In this document: positions 1-12,219 of the stretch, piece after piece
Numbering within the stretch: the stretch's first letter is position 1
How the letters are laid out: each line of letters opens with the position of its first letter
Assembly: GCA_030762175.1 (NCBI GenBank)
Contig: CM060840.1
Span: forward strand, 37,784,501-37,848,500
Source: Metallyticus violacea
Lineage: Eukaryota; Arthropoda; Insecta; Mantodea; Metallyticidae
Length of the DNA: 64,000 bases
Reading direction: 5' to 3'
Translations under genes and position numbers: made by a program
Notes under the pieces: model-generated
Told to the model about the DNA's origin: nothing
Database searches by the model: none
Seen by the model: the letters and a program-made list of their open reading frames with translations, nothing else

Positions 1-693
1 TGTGCATTATTCTGGCAAAGGTTTTTATTATGGGACTCAATATGCTAAGTACCTTGATAATTCTGACAATATTTTCTATATTCCTTTTGTATACTGAACT
101 TATAAACCCAATTTCATCTCTTTTGCTACTTCTTCTCATGATAAAATCTTTATATACAAATTTGTTAGAATGTGTTGTTAATTTAAGTCCTCCATATATT
201 AACATTTCCAAATGAATAACTCCTGGGCCATTAGTGTCACCCTTTTTCTCTGGAAGATTATACCTCGTATTTTTTAACAATTTCCAGCCCATATCTCTAT
301 GGATAAAATCATTATCATAATCTTTAAACTTGCACCTTTCATGCAATAAATTTCCATAATATTCTAACCATTGAATGTGAATTATCATTTGAAAATTCAT
401 TTTTTTCCTACACATTTCTTCTCATTCTCTTGAGAATTTTCCATCTGCTTGTTTAAAACTACCTGACAAATTATAACGCCAAATATTTTTTCTTGTTTTT
501 TTTTTCACTTTAATTTCCTTTAACGCTTTGTTCATTTGGTTTACATACATGTTCCGTCCTCTTCTGTCCCTGTATTTAACCACCTATGTTGTCGTTAATC
601 TTCAATGATAAATTATTCATTAAAAGTATTATTAATATATGATGAAAATATAAATATAAGTTACTTATATGAAAATAATGTAAACACTAAGGC

Positions 694-727
<34 letters not shown>

Positions 728-2990
728 TACAAGATTATTTTAAACATTTCAGAACACATGCACACAAAAATAGAAAGTAAACCCGCTTACCACGTTACTA
801 TTGCCATATTGCTTTTTTCTTATGAATATGAACAAATAAAGTAAAATTACGTTGACAGTAATAAAATTAGAAGAGACGAAAGGAAGTTTTGCTTTTTAAT
901 TGAAAGTGGTATTAAAGCGTGCTGCAGTTGTACTTTAAATACAAGTCAATGCAAAAAGCACAGCTTCTGTGCCATGGCGGTAATGATTGAAATGAACTGA
1001 AAAATATTCATCTCCTAAGGCTACTAAGCATTCGGCAAATTTTCATTGTGAAAAACAACCCCAGAATCAAACAATTTGCACGCGTTGGAATCTGAATATC
1101 AGTTCATTTATTCAAGAGATGGCATGTTCAAAATATTTCAGCAGTTGGTTTATGCATGTAATCGTAGAACAAGATGTAAAATACAGTGTAAAATAATGTA
1201 TAACATTTAACTTTTCTTTACCTACATTTAGCAAATCAAATGATTTTGTCAAATACTATAATATGTTCACTGTAACTTTATAATAAAATATTGCTCCGTT
1301 TCTCGCTTTGTCATTCTCATTTGTTGCTACTGGCTTTAGAATTTATCGCCACACTGAAACGCCTATAAACTCAGACGTTATTTATAGGATTTCATAATTT
1401 GTTGTGTTCGTACTCTTTCGTAATAACATTAGTTCTTGACAGAAATGCAAACCCAAACATCTTATTATAAAATTATTTGTTCACGCTATATGTAAAAAAT
1501 AAAAAATAAATAAAAAGGTGTTCAAATAATATATTCATTTTAATAAGCAGTACTACTTGGTGAAGTAATTTGAGAATAAAGTGGCTGATCATCCAATCAA
1601 AATCTTTTTCGCTACGCACTTTTATTGACATTCACTATAAACTTATGATGACAAAGGTTCTGGAGGAAACAGATTGTGTGTATATGCAATCCAGTTATAG
1701 TTGGTTTTCAATTTGTTTTTATGGTAAAAAGTTACAAGTTCAAGCAAGCATATCCCCAAACGTTAAATTGTAAATTAGTGATGTCCCAATGGTGCCCTAT
1801 GGTGAGCTTGATGTAAGGCGTAACTTGAATAAAAATAATGTAACGCAACAGTGCAATACAGATGCAATTGTGGGATCAGCTGTTTAGGCATCTATTAAGG
1901 CTTTCTAATGTTAGTGATGTTCCTTTGTTTGTTTTTATTTCATGTATTTACGACTTAATGTCGACAATTTCGCAGGATTTTTGTATCATTAATTATTCCC
2001 TTATCTCCAACAATTTATTCACGATAGTTAAAGTTTCTAAACTAACTTTTTAGAATAAATGCAAAACTACTAACCGCTTCCGCGATCATTTATGGGTGAC
2101 AGTATGTTCCATCAAGACCAAAGTTCTACTAAACATTATCATTCACATTTATGCTAAATATTTCTTGATATTATTACAGCTTCAGCATTGCAGCTTATGA
2201 AAAATAGTACCAAGATATTTTCTGTTTAATTTGTAATAAAATGTTGTATTCGTTATATAAGCTTAGATATATCCTGAGACAGTAAGGATATAATAAGCGT
2301 AGCAATAAAGGTACATTTTCTTATAAGAAAACTTGAAGATAGAATCAGCACAATATAGCGTTCTGTGTTATATAAAAAGGCACAGTGGAAAGATTTGGAT
2401 TTATATTAAAATATTTACAGAATATTACTTCAAAGTAAAATAAACGCTATCGTCAGGTTTACGTTTGAGAAACCTTGAAGCGTGTTTACGGTTTCTTTCA
2501 TTTCCGTAAGAGAAACGCAATATTAAATCTGTTTTCAGACCAGTGGCTTAAAACAAACGTGTTCCGGAAAACTGCAAATAAAGACGCATGCCTTTTGTTG
2601 TCATTCGCATTGTTTTCCTTCAAGCTTGAGTGAATATGGAGATGCCTACGGAGACGTTTCATTCTTTTCGCTTTACTAAGCCCTCACACAAGGCTGAGAG
2701 AAAGAGCTTCGACTCAAAACGAATTTTGTCCTGAATTCTCTCCCCTCGCCCATTGGCTTTACGATGCAGGGTATGAGGAAGTGGCAAATCGTCTGGAAGA
2801 TCCCACAGTTTCAAGCTCCGTTTAATTCATACATAGATGGAGCAACGTTTCTGATGATTTTATGGAACGTGAATTTTGTAATAGATACAACAAGAGATTT
2901 AGAATGATTATAGTGCTGGAGTTAGGAGACATTGCCTTTCTGGTACTGGTAAACCGAGAGACAGGATAAAGCTATAGAATGTTACTATAG
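1..2990. other. No recognisable gene (0-3 kb)
   Basis: AT-rich DNA with only short open frames (61-79 codons) that match no family I recognise. The only clear structure is an AAT run near 693-727. The first 550 bases are pyrimidine-rich on the plus strand, similar in texture to the antisense LINE remnants further in, but I could not read a reverse transcriptase motif there. Confidence 0.6.
693..727. repeat. (AAT)n microsatellite
   Basis: About eleven consecutive AAT units. The run of isoleucines in the overlapping frame is a translation artefact of this repeat. Confidence 0.95.
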
Positions 2991-3059
2991 CACGCTCTCG
3001 TTTTTCTTTTTTAAGTGTCAAATAGGTATCTATAAATTGCTGCTGTTCTGCTATCCGAG

Positions 3060-3180
3060 GATTTTTTTACATGCTGTATCAAAAGAGTTGGCTAAATGTG
3101 GATTTAATTCAAAGAAAATTTTGTAAACACATTTTGGGCTTGCCAAAATCCTCAGCAAATGGAGTTGCAAGAATTGTTAA
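3060..3180 (+). pseudogene. LINE C-terminal fragment
   Basis: A short open stretch reads LYQKSWLNVDLIQRKFCKHI followed by LGLPKSSANGVARIVK and a stop. The combination IQRKFCKxILGLPKSxAN matches a block found downstream of the reverse transcriptase in some insect non-LTR retrotransposons, between the RT thumb and the C-terminal zinc-knuckle-like segment. Only about 37 codons are readable, so this is a degraded scrap. Another LINE fragment type (11.1 kb, 22.6 kb) ends in a different C-terminus, so this is probably a separate LINE family. A SINE-A copy lies about 200 bases downstream on the same strand. The family-level call rests on remembered motifs. Confidence 0.5.
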
Positions 3181-3392
3181 GTAGTTAAGGAAAAATAATG
3201 AAAAATATTGAAATGCTGTACAGAACAAGGAATTTAAACAACAAGATACTCTTAGACCTTGCCTAGTTGTGCCGGAAAGAATTAATCCAGAAGAGACTTG
3301 CGTTTATAAGAAAAATAGTGGGGACAATATGGAGGGATGGTGAGTTGATAGAAAACGGTGTTTGAAAAGAAATTAAAACTAGAATTGAAAAT

Positions 3393-3632
3393 AGCGGGAG
3401 GTCTGCGGTTCGAATCCCGCCAGGACCGTCCTCCATGACTGAGGATTTTTCCAGGTTTTCCTCAGTCTTCATAATTGGCAAATGCCGGGGAGGTACCTTA
3501 AACTTAGGCCTTAAACGTTTCCTTCCTTAAAAAAAATCCTTTCACAAATATAATTTCATCTCATGTATCATCAGTGTCCCACACCTGTGGTGCCTCAGTA
3601 GTAAAAACGGCGTTAAACACTATTAAAAAAAC
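3393..3632 (+). repeat. SINE-A copy, 5' truncated
   Basis: Starts inside the tRNA-like head at agcgggaggtc and keeps the Pol III B box (ggttcgaatcccgcc) but not the A box. The body follows in the same order as the other copies: ccaggaccgtcctcc, ccaggttttcctcagtc, ggcaaatgccgggga, a T/A-rich stretch, catctcatgtatcatcagtg, gcctcagtagtaaaaacgg, cgttaaacac. It ends in an A-rich tail. Loss of the 5' end is typical of target-primed reverse transcription that stopped early. Confidence 0.9.
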
Positions 3633-3639
3633 ACTCCGA

Positions 3640-5020
3640 TTGAATAGCGAAATGAGGAGAAGATATAAGTACCGAATCAAAAGTATTTGCATTCTTGGTA
3701 GTCTTAAACAAGGACAAACATTTCAAAATATAAACCCAACACCATCTAATCATACAATATAAAAAGTAATTCATATTTACCTTCATCACTCAGGCACAAG
3801 TTTCTGCTTTACTTGAGCTTAGGTTCAAACTTGTGGGGATTATTAACGGATAAAGTACTTTGTATAGGATATTTCCTGTTCCATGAGTGCAACAAATAAT
3901 GTAAGCGTTTATTCATGCCAAACTGTTATGAAGTATAAAATTTTATAATTGCCTGGGTTACCGCAGTTATAAAATCAAGGGATTAAACTCAAAAGTAATA
4001 TATGAGACTCATATTCAGAAGAGCTGGAATTCGATACCGGATTCAAGGCGATATGACGCATTTTTCCGCTACACTTTTCTTAACCAGCAAACATTTTCTT
4101 CCCACTAATTTTCCCATCATTAAAAACAGTAACACCTAAAAAGACGACTACCATCTGTCTCGGAGAAACTAACTGAGCTACCATTCCAAGTTTAAGAGAC
4201 AATGAAAATAAATAATATTATAATTAAGGAAAAATATGTGCATATGAAATTATTGAATTATATTTGACATGTAATTTGGTGTAGAAATCTCTGGCCATTT
4301 TCCCCTCTTTTTAAATGCTATTTTAACACATTTACACAATTTAAAATATTTATTACAAATACATGCATTTGAAAAAAATTAAGAAATAAGCCATGATGTA
4401 CAAACTAAATTCTTTTTCCAAAGTTCAAAAAGGACAAATGCATTACTTTTACTGGGCATCTCAGATTTTCTAATAAAAAAAAAAACGTTTGCATGTCTTA
4501 GTTTTACCTGGAAGAGAATGAGGTGAAAGACAATCTACGCATTTGTTTTAATAAGAGTACAAAGACTCTAAGAGGCAATTCATACTAAACAATTATATAC
4601 CGTCCTAAAATACACCGCTGAAACAACGAATGATTTGTTTTCTGAGTTAAAGCGGATTGGTTTTTGTATTCCTAATTTATGAGAGGTAGATTTACCACAA
4701 TAAGTCTTGGAAATGATTATGGTCACATACACATGCATTAGCTACCTATGGCAGTGACTACACCCATGAGTAAAACATTTGTGTTGTAATGTACAATCCA
4801 AAAGGCTAATTAAACAAGATTATTCTTCAAATAATGCTCTAGTGCTATTATCACTTTCCTAAATTCACGGATTTGTTTAAGTGTAAAATAAATTAATTTT
4901 TTTTGAATATGTATTTAAGAGAAATAACACGTGCTGGCACCAATTGAGTTCTTGATTTAGGAAAAGTTTATCACAAAAGTGCTAACAAACTTTTTTCATC
5001 TCTACTGATCCCAGAAAATA
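3640..5020. other. No recognisable gene
   Basis: AT-rich sequence without a convincing coding frame. Around 4187 a short ctaactgagctacc motif looks like an antisense A box of SINE-C, but no B box or body could be followed, so no element is called. Confidence 0.5.
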
Positions 5021-5021
5021 G

Positions 5022-5306
5022 TGTTTATTTGTTTTATTTAAGGACTCTCTGAAATTTCTCAGATCATCAGCGTCCCATTCATTTCAGGGTGTGAAATGGC
5101 TGACAAAAATTGCTCAGAGGCCTCTTCTTTCAGGCTTGAGGTTCTTTAACATGCCGTAAATCTTTTACGCGTCCCACGGCTTTACTTCCCTTCCGAAGGA
5201 AGCCATAATTTACGCCCGAAAAATCAAACTACTCTGACCGGGATTGAACCCGCTATCTTTGGTCTACGAGACAAGGTATGGTTACCACTAGACCACAAGA
5301 ACCGAC
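5022..5306 (-). repeat. SINE-B copy (tRNA-headed)
   Basis: Read on the minus strand it begins with a tRNA-like head: ttcttgtggtctagtgg (A-box region), an anticodon-arm-like tgtctcgtagacc, then gcgggttcaatcccgg (B box). A body with ggaagccat, ggaagggaagtaaagcc, aagaagaggcctctgag and gggacgctgatgatc follows, then an A-rich tail with aataaaacaaataaac. The order matches the copy at 55.21-55.50 kb. The head resembles an arthropod tRNA but the body and A-rich tail mark it as a SINE, not a tRNA gene. Confidence 0.8.
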
Positions 5307-5309
5307 TTC

Positions 5310-6540
5310 ATAAGGTATGTGCATAGAGGGGAAATTTCAAAAGCATTTATCTCCGATATAAATCTTTCGCTTTTATTAATAACATTTTCACACATTTAAA
5401 GTACATAAGTCTGAAATACCTGTATTTATTATTAAAAGATAGGCATAACCATAAAGCAATGAATGGGTACATAAAACTATGTAATATCAAACATCTGCTA
5501 TCCAATAAGCATATTTAATTTTGCTCCAAGTTAACGAGTTTAATTAAACTTTCACCAATATAATTGATATCAATTGTACAGCTCCTGTTAACATTTATAG
5601 CCTAGTTTGCCACGAAATAATTATTTTGACTTACAGCACCAAAGCATGAAGTGTAGCAGAAAATGGTTTCATTTTTTACAACTATAGCAATCAATGATTG
5701 CTTGACTATAACAAAAAGTCAACTAAATTAAATTAGAAATAAATTTTTAGTAATGAAAACAATTTAATATCTTAATCGTTACAACATAAAGTTTATACAA
5801 CGAGTATTGTAATGTAGCATTTATTAAAGATTTTTCGAATAATAACAAGTGTGTATACCTTCAGTATAAAAAGATATTCAGAGCACACATATCACAGAGT
5901 AGTTATTCTTTGATGTTTTTTTTTTTTTTTTTTTTTTTTGTTATTTTCAAATGGGCATTTAATTTTTTCTTTGTATTACATTTTGAAATACCTACTTTCC
6001 CATTTTTCGTAAATATAAAACCAACAAATTTTATTTAATTTCTTCTGAAATCTATAATACTAAATTAACCAGGCATTTATGTGAAATTTTAAGATGCTGA
6101 AATTCCCTGATCTACCTAGCCCATCGTCGCAAATGTTTTTTTTAAGTTGACGATCTTTATACTAATTTACGCATCTCTACAAGTTTCTATTTTTACTGAG
6201 CTAAAAGTAAAAAGATACATTAGCAACAAATTAAGGACTACAGCAATTCGAAATAGGTCAAAATTAAATTACATCCTGAAAGAAAGACAATCAAAATGGC
6301 CTTATGTTGGTAGAATTTTATTCACTTGTCTCCTTCAAAACAAATAAACAAATAAAGGGCAGTTTGAGAGAAAAAAGAAATACACGTACTATAGCGTTTG
6401 TCTAGAGTTTGTTTACTGCGTGCGATTCTTGCAATATTTAAGGGTATATCCCCTTGAGTGAACCGACACCCTAAGGCAATATCAGTACAAATCCACACAA
6501 AAACCCACAATACTAATAATACTACATCAACTCCCCAGAA
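5310..6540. other. No recognisable gene
   Basis: AT-rich DNA holding a pure T run of about 24 bases at 5916-5939. Short frames at 6147-6510 show no family signature. Confidence 0.55.
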
Positions 6541-6548
6541 CCACTCGA

Positions 6549-7110
6549 GTGGAAAAGCTGGAGTTGTGTTTTTTAGCTTTCACTGATGACGACCGAGAGC
6601 CGATTGAAAAAGAGAGACAGAGAAGGGAAGCGCTCCGTTTCCGTCTTTTGTTTTTCCACGCGATCAAGGCCATGGCTTGGAGAGGTCTTGACATGACGAG
6701 TTCAGGAGGCTCACCGAAACAGAGCATTAGCAGGGCTCGACGGATGTGCGTCCATCCGGCTGTCGACTTGCACGGCTAATAAAGGGGGATGGGTGTCCCC
6801 TGAGGGGTAGATGCAGCAGTGGACACTAGGTTGGCAAGGAGGAAGTTTGTAGACAAAGGAGGGATGCCACGCTATAAGAGCTAATAGAAAAGAGAAGGGC
6901 GGCAGAATTGAAGATGATGTCCTGCTCCCGCGATGAATCGGGAAAGACAGATTTTCGTCAGGATCCCAGGGGAGTACACATAAACAAATCATGCGGGATC
7001 TCATATTACAAGACAGCAGCCATTGATGAATCATATGATAGGGGGCCTGAGGAAAGACTTCCGTGTAATATCTTGTTGAACTCGTCCTCTCATTTAAAAC
7101 ACTGGAACTG
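6549..7110. other. GC-richer island with short unassigned ORFs
   Basis: Base composition rises clearly above the flanks. A plus frame of 76 codons (6549-6779) and a minus frame of 107 codons (6711-7034) overlap in part. Neither shows a known domain, signal peptide or repeat. The plus frame has a charged stretch (TDDDREPIEKERQRREALR). This could be a captured exon, a transposon body or a regulatory island. I cannot choose among these from sequence alone. Confidence 0.25.
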
Positions 7111-7114
7111 TTGA

Positions 7115-7840
7115 TGCTGTTTCGATAAAAGTGAAAATAGAGAAGAGAGAAAATGAAATTTATACGGCTATAGTTTGCTGTACTTCAATATGAACAAAAA
7201 ATGTACATACAATTCATATTGCAGACTATTTTCACACACGATTTGAAGATAAATACAAAATAGTTTCTGGTAATGCAGTTATGCAAAGTCTTCCAGATCT
7301 GAATTACTAGGCATCGAATGTTTAGAAAAAGGTTATTTTATTGAATATACATATTTTAAGGTGTTTAGTTTTTATACTAGAATCATGAAACATTAAGTAT
7401 TCTGAAGAAGTTTTATTTTACCTTTCTTGATGAAATGGTCTTTTGGTTGAATTTATATTTTTAATGTTTTTTTCTCTTGTAATTTATTTATACTTCCAAG
7501 ATATGTTAAAGCCAATTGCACATTTTAACTAAACACCTGCAATTAGTAGCACTTAATTTAAAACGTCCATTGTTCTCAAATGCAGAATTATTCTTTCGTT
7601 ATACATAGGCCTATTCATATATATATATATAGGTCAACTGATTCCAAAAATAGTATTTCAAAATAGCAATGTTTCTACACTTGTACAGAAATGTGTGCAG
7701 ACACTTGTTTGTAATTGTAAAGTACAAGTATAGAAGAATTAACGGAACATAACTAGTTCTACTATTAGCTACAATATACAGCTTCATATATTTGTAGTGT
7801 ATTAGAACATAAGTATGAAGTGAAGAATCAGATTTGAATA
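7115..7840. other. No recognisable gene
   Basis: AT-rich, only short frames. A small (TA)n run lies at about 7617-7631. Confidence 0.6.
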
Positions 7841-7879
7841 ATTTGGGCCCATATGGCGATTAATTATATATATTAATTA

Positions 7880-8075
7880 TATATAATGTTCGCTAACACT
7901 AGCCGTGTGTAGGACATGAGTTGGAAATTAATAATCAGGCTTGAAAAATTCGGGTCACGGTTGGGATTCAAACCACTGGTATTCAGTCTTCCGTACTGAA
8001 GCTCTACAAACTCTGCTACCTGTCATCCTCTAAGCACAGAGCTACTTCTCTCATATGATTCCCAAGGCTATATTT
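7880..8075 (-). repeat. SINE-C copy (tRNA-headed)
   Basis: On the minus strand a diverged head (gtagcagagtttgtagagctt) is followed by a B-box-like ggtttgaatcccaacc, then the SINE-C body cgtgacccgaattt, ccaactcatgtcctacac and ggctagtgttagcgaac. The same body follows ggttcgattcccggtcgtgac at 41.38 kb. The copy is diverged and abuts an AT palindromic stretch at about 7857-7888. Confidence 0.7.
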
Positions 8076-8079
8076 ATAT

Positions 8080-8690
8080 ATACATAATACCATATTTGCT
8101 CATTTACATCCTATTCCACAATCGTATTAGACCATACAGTTATGGAATACAGTCCTCGTATGAAAGAATATAATTTGTTTTGACAGTATCAATTCGAAAA
8201 ATATCCTAATAAGCATGCTTCTCAAATACATTAGACTCAAATTCATTCAGTGTTTAAACTCTGAAAATATTCAGTCCATCTATAATGTACTAAGTGGAAA
8301 TGGTGGTGAATTTTTCATAGGAATTTACTGTAATTAAAATAATATTCTTTAAAAAATTGCTCCATTTTCTTCATTTATGTCGAAACACACTATTCGGCGT
8401 ACAACTTACTTTTCAAATTGAGTTAAGCTATCCTGAGAAAGTGTTGAGAGTTATGTATAGTCAGTTATAGAGAGGTTGATATTGGTTTCAGAAAAATAGA
8501 AGAATATGCATATGTTATTTATTTCAATATTTTATGTAATTGTTTCAACGGTAATCCACCCAACATAGTTACGATTTTTTGTTTTGCTTCCCTTATATAT
8601 ACCCAGAGTGCCAAAAAATATATACATACTTTCACAATAGAAATCTATTTAATATATTTCAAAGCTGCACCGAAAAACAACAGTAATGTG
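8080..8690. other. No recognisable gene
   Basis: AT-rich. The last 100 bases may include the 5' non-coding part of the transposon that follows. Confidence 0.5.
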
Positions 8691-8693
8691 TAG

Positions 8694-8872
8694 TATGATG
8701 TTCTGTAAACAGACGTGACTCACATACATTATGATAGCGTTGCTACGTGATAGATAAATCAACAATGAACAAATGAAGCCAAGATTATCATATGATGTTC
8801 TGTATACAGATGCGACTCAAATTACGTTATGCTAGCTAGCGTTGCTACTACAAATGGAGCCAAGATTATCGA
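8694..8872. repeat. Imperfect tandem duplication, ~97 bp period
   Basis: The segment beginning tatgatgttctgtaaacag at 8694 is repeated from 8791 as tatgatgttctgtatacag. Both copies continue through actcaaattacgtt/actcacatacatt-like sequence, gcgttgctac and end near agccaagattatc. The second copy runs into the start codon of the broken transposase, so the repeat covers its leader and first codons. Confidence 0.85.
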
Positions 8873-9363
8873 TTGAGCAGTAGAAAGCAATTGTGAATTG
8901 GTATTGGAAAACCGAGAATGTTGTTGAAGTTCAAAGGCAATGGAGACGTGTGTACAGAATTGAACTGCCAATGCGTGAATGCATTCGAGACAAATATGAG
9001 ACACGCGGTACTGTATGTGATGTTCACAAGGGCAGATCAGGAAGACCTCGCACAGCAAGTCCCGCGCACTGGATTCAAGATACTATCCTAGGCACTATCC
9101 AAGGCACTGGATAGTACGAAGAGGTCCGATTGAGTTTCCACCGCATTCTCCGGATCCAACTCCATTGGACTACAACCTATGAGGAACTCTTAGGATGTTG
9201 TATACGGTAAAAAAACCAGCTACACTGGCAGCACTTGGGAAAGAAATTGAAATGTCATGTAATGAAATCGCTGGGACACTTTCGCAAACATTGCTCAATC
9301 AGTAGTTTAACGTGCTCAGAAGTGTATTGATGCCGATGGTGGGCATTTTGAGCAACTGTTGTA
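8854..9363 (+). pseudogene. DUF4817/mariner-like transposase, internally deleted
   Basis: From ATG at 8854 the frame reads MEPRLSIEQ, an in-frame TAG, then a helix-turn-helix-like block with WYWKTENVVEVQRQWRRVYR, MRECIRDKYETRGTVCDV and KGRSGRPRT. This pattern is the DUF4817 DNA-binding domain that precedes a DDE transposase in many insect elements. Sequence then jumps near 9070-9120 to the third-aspartate region (FPPHSPDPTPLDYNL) and ends with CIDADGGHFEQLL and a stop at about 9363. The middle of the protein, including the first two catalytic acidic residues, is missing. A frame change and stops occur after the junction. A complete relative would be about 350 residues, so this is a non-autonomous deletion derivative. 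Confidence 0.75.
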
Positions 9364-9374
9364 ACTGTAAAAGT

Positions 9375-10665
9375 CTAAGATGATTAGTACTCATTATTTT
9401 CTGTTTGTGTGTTTTCAGTTTTGTTATGTTAACACAGTTTTTTCTTTACTTGAAGTAAATGGCATGCATATGTGTGTGTTTCGTGTTTCAGATGTGCCCT
9501 GCTAACCTTAGATGGAAATATTAGTGTTCTTTTCCTTCAACTTTCAAATATTTAGTGCTTTTTTTCCTGCCAACTTTTAATATATTTAGTATCTTTTCAG
9601 GAGCAAAATATGGGATTTTAGAGTATTAACACAAGCTAGATAGCGGTTATCTTTTTGGGATGCTGTGTAGTATATTTGATCAGTTTGGGCAATTGTGACA
9701 TCCATTCAGGTAGAATGCATGTCACATCCATTCCTTCATCCTTCATCTGAGAACAGAATTGTTCTAAGAAAAATTGGAGTGTTGTTGATGCGCTCCATCA
9801 ATTCACAAAACCTTTTGGACCAATCTTAAACACATTTGTAGCTTTGTCGTTACCACCTGCAGCACTACAATGCAACGTTCAAGACAATTTGCTCCTATTC
9901 TTTAGCTGCTTATTTTAGACCCCCTGTATGCTCATCAAATCTATGTACATATTTTTTCTGTGTGTGCTGGTCACTTCAATACTCCAAAATCGTTTGGAAC
10001 TCGCGGACTATCCACTTAGTCCTTTTATTTACTTTTCTCTAAAAAGTAAGCAAACAAGACACTATAAAATATTACTTATAAATTATTAAAATGAGATAAA
10101 ACAACAATAAGGTAATTATTTTCTGTGCAGTTTAAACTAAAAAAATTTTCTAATGAATAAAGTGGAATATATATCCATCAGCAGACTGTATGCTTTCAAA
10201 CACTGCTAAGCACAAAACAATACATAAGCAAAATTAAATCAAACCCAAAAGTCTGTATAAGTGTTTTATTTTTGCAATGAGAGTGCATATAAATAACTGC
10301 ACCATCTACAAATAATAAAGGAGATTGCATTATTAATACTGATTGACTGCTTTACGCCCAATGAACATGGTAATGTCTTCATTATTATATGAGCGACCAG
10401 GTATGTTGTTCTATTTGGAGATAGGATTTCAAAAAACTAATATTTCCAAATTGAAGTCGCCAATATTATCCTACTTAGAACTAGGATGGAGAATAAATTG
10501 AAGCAGTGCGTTAATTTGATTATGTAGAACCGTCAATTGAATTGCGAAATCGACAGAATGGAGGGTTCTTCAAAGCGTTTTGGTGATGCGGCAAATGTGC
10601 AAATTGATCTTATCATTAGGAACTCCAAACCACATAATACAAAGAAAAGTAGAGACACTGTATGT

Positions 10666-10717
<52 letters not shown>

Positions 10718-11100
10718 GGTATTAGAAAATCGAAAGGTAGCGATTGTAATAGTCCACTTACGTCCATTTCAGTCTCACGGTTTCTGAATAGAATAAATAT
10801 CCATAAGCATAATAATTTATACAAGTATTAAAACTCTGTGTGCGAATTTCAAACACACACACACATATAACTTTTATTCTTATTCTATTCATGAAATATT
10901 CCTAAACCTGTATTTTGCTCTTCTCTATTGGCATTACTGACAAGGAATTCTTTAGCAAGATTGCTTGATAAGGTTAAGCACAAATGTATAATTATTATAA
11001 TTTTGTAAGCTAAGTTTACAGGAATTATAGTCGTGAAATATTCCTAATAAATATCATTCGTGGGTCTGAGCTTTCCAGATAAATTCAGGCACTCTCCGAT
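9375..11100. other. No recognisable gene; holds (CT)n
   Basis: AT-rich, with short frames only. The 3' terminal repeat of the preceding transposon should lie in the first few hundred bases but I could not fix it. Confidence 0.5.
10666..10714. repeat. (TC)n microsatellite
   Basis: Nearly pure CT dinucleotide run with one CTTT interruption. Three overlapping frames with serine/leucine or arginine/glutamate runs are translations of this repeat. Confidence 0.95.
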
Positions 11101-11139
11101 CCTCTCGTGATATTACTTATGATAAAAAAATTGGATCTA

Positions 11140-12215
11140 GAGCCTTTGAATTCAGAGTAAGATTAAGTAGTAATAGGAAATGGAATTATCAATTAAAAAA
11201 CATATTGTAGAGGGAAAACTTGTCATTGAAAGCTGTAAAGGAATGTCTGGATAAAGTGCCAGGAATGTAAATTAAATGGTTTGGGAGAGTTTATGCATTG
11301 ATGGTTCAGGAATAAATATATGGGAAATATTTTAAGGTTGGGTAAATTCAAATTTAATAAAAGAAAAAAAAAGTATAAGCTAATTTTGAGTCTACAGGTA
11401 GCTCAAGCTTATTTAGGACCAAATGGGGTAAAAAAAATAATGAAAATTACTAAGTTGATTAACATTCAACAGATTGGAGAAAGAAAATGTATTGAAGCAT
11501 TATTTAATTTTAAAAAAAGAAAAACCGGGTTATTTCGTAAAGGTTTCGTGTAGGGGAAATATTGAAAAACAGAAATATATATATTTTGAAAAAGAACTTA
11601 TGTTTAAGTGCAAAAATATTTGGGAGCTTTAATAATAACATTTTGAAGATAGATGCATGAAATTTATGGAGTGGGGAAAGATGTGTCGAATGCTGTAATA
11701 ATGACGTCACAGAAGGTTTTACACGCAACAGAACAGAAATAGTCAAATTGAAAGGAGTAGGAAGAAATTACCAATATAGAAATGTGTCCAATGTTTTGAG
11801 CGATGAGCCTACTTTATTAAAACGTAATGAACCTATGTAGTTGAGAGTGAAATATATTTTGGTGAAATGAAGATAGCTACCATTAGAATTAGTTGAGAAT
11901 AAGATACTGGATTTAAGTTCAGAGGAAACCGTGAAGAAATGGGAAGTCATTTAGAGAAAAAAGAGAGGAGGAAAAATTGAGAAGCATCAGTAAACAAGCC
12001 GGAGAAGCGAAATGTGTGGAAAATGTTGTCATGGTTTTTATTATATGTGGCAAATCACACACACATCCTGGCAACCACAGTGTCGGGGATATTGGATCAA
12101 TTAGAAAACCAGGTGGGGGACTTCTGCTGTAGAAATCCGACGGTAGGTATCGATATCAATATCAGTAGTTAGAAGTGAACTGTATATGTTATATTGAATA
12201 ATGAATAAAATCATT
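11140..12215 (+). pseudogene. LINE 3' end (RT C-terminus and 3' UTR)
   Basis: The fragment starts with a frame reading FEFRVRLSSNRKWNYQLKKH then VEGKLVIESCKG, matching the YLGVTxSxNGKW block just after the reverse transcriptase palm in insect LINEs. A lysine-rich frame follows (11320-11553), then CNNDVTEGFTRNRTEIVKLK and GVGRNYQYRNVSNVLSD. The same order occurs at 22.78-23.0 kb (CNKGLRWLDLNVKLKETVGR). The two copies also share non-coding sequence to their ends, including ggatattg-atcaat and attgaataatgaata, so both are 3' ends of one LINE family on the plus strand. Stops and frameshifts make it inactive. Confidence 0.7.
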
Positions 12216-12219
12216 CATT

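Noticed and set aside
4020..4210. SINE-C copy
   Set aside because: Only an A-box-like word near 4187 matches, and no B box or body could be followed.
5220..5306. tRNA gene on the minus strand
   Set aside because: A and B boxes are present but the sequence continues into a repeated body and A-rich tail shared with 55.2 kb, so it is a SINE head.
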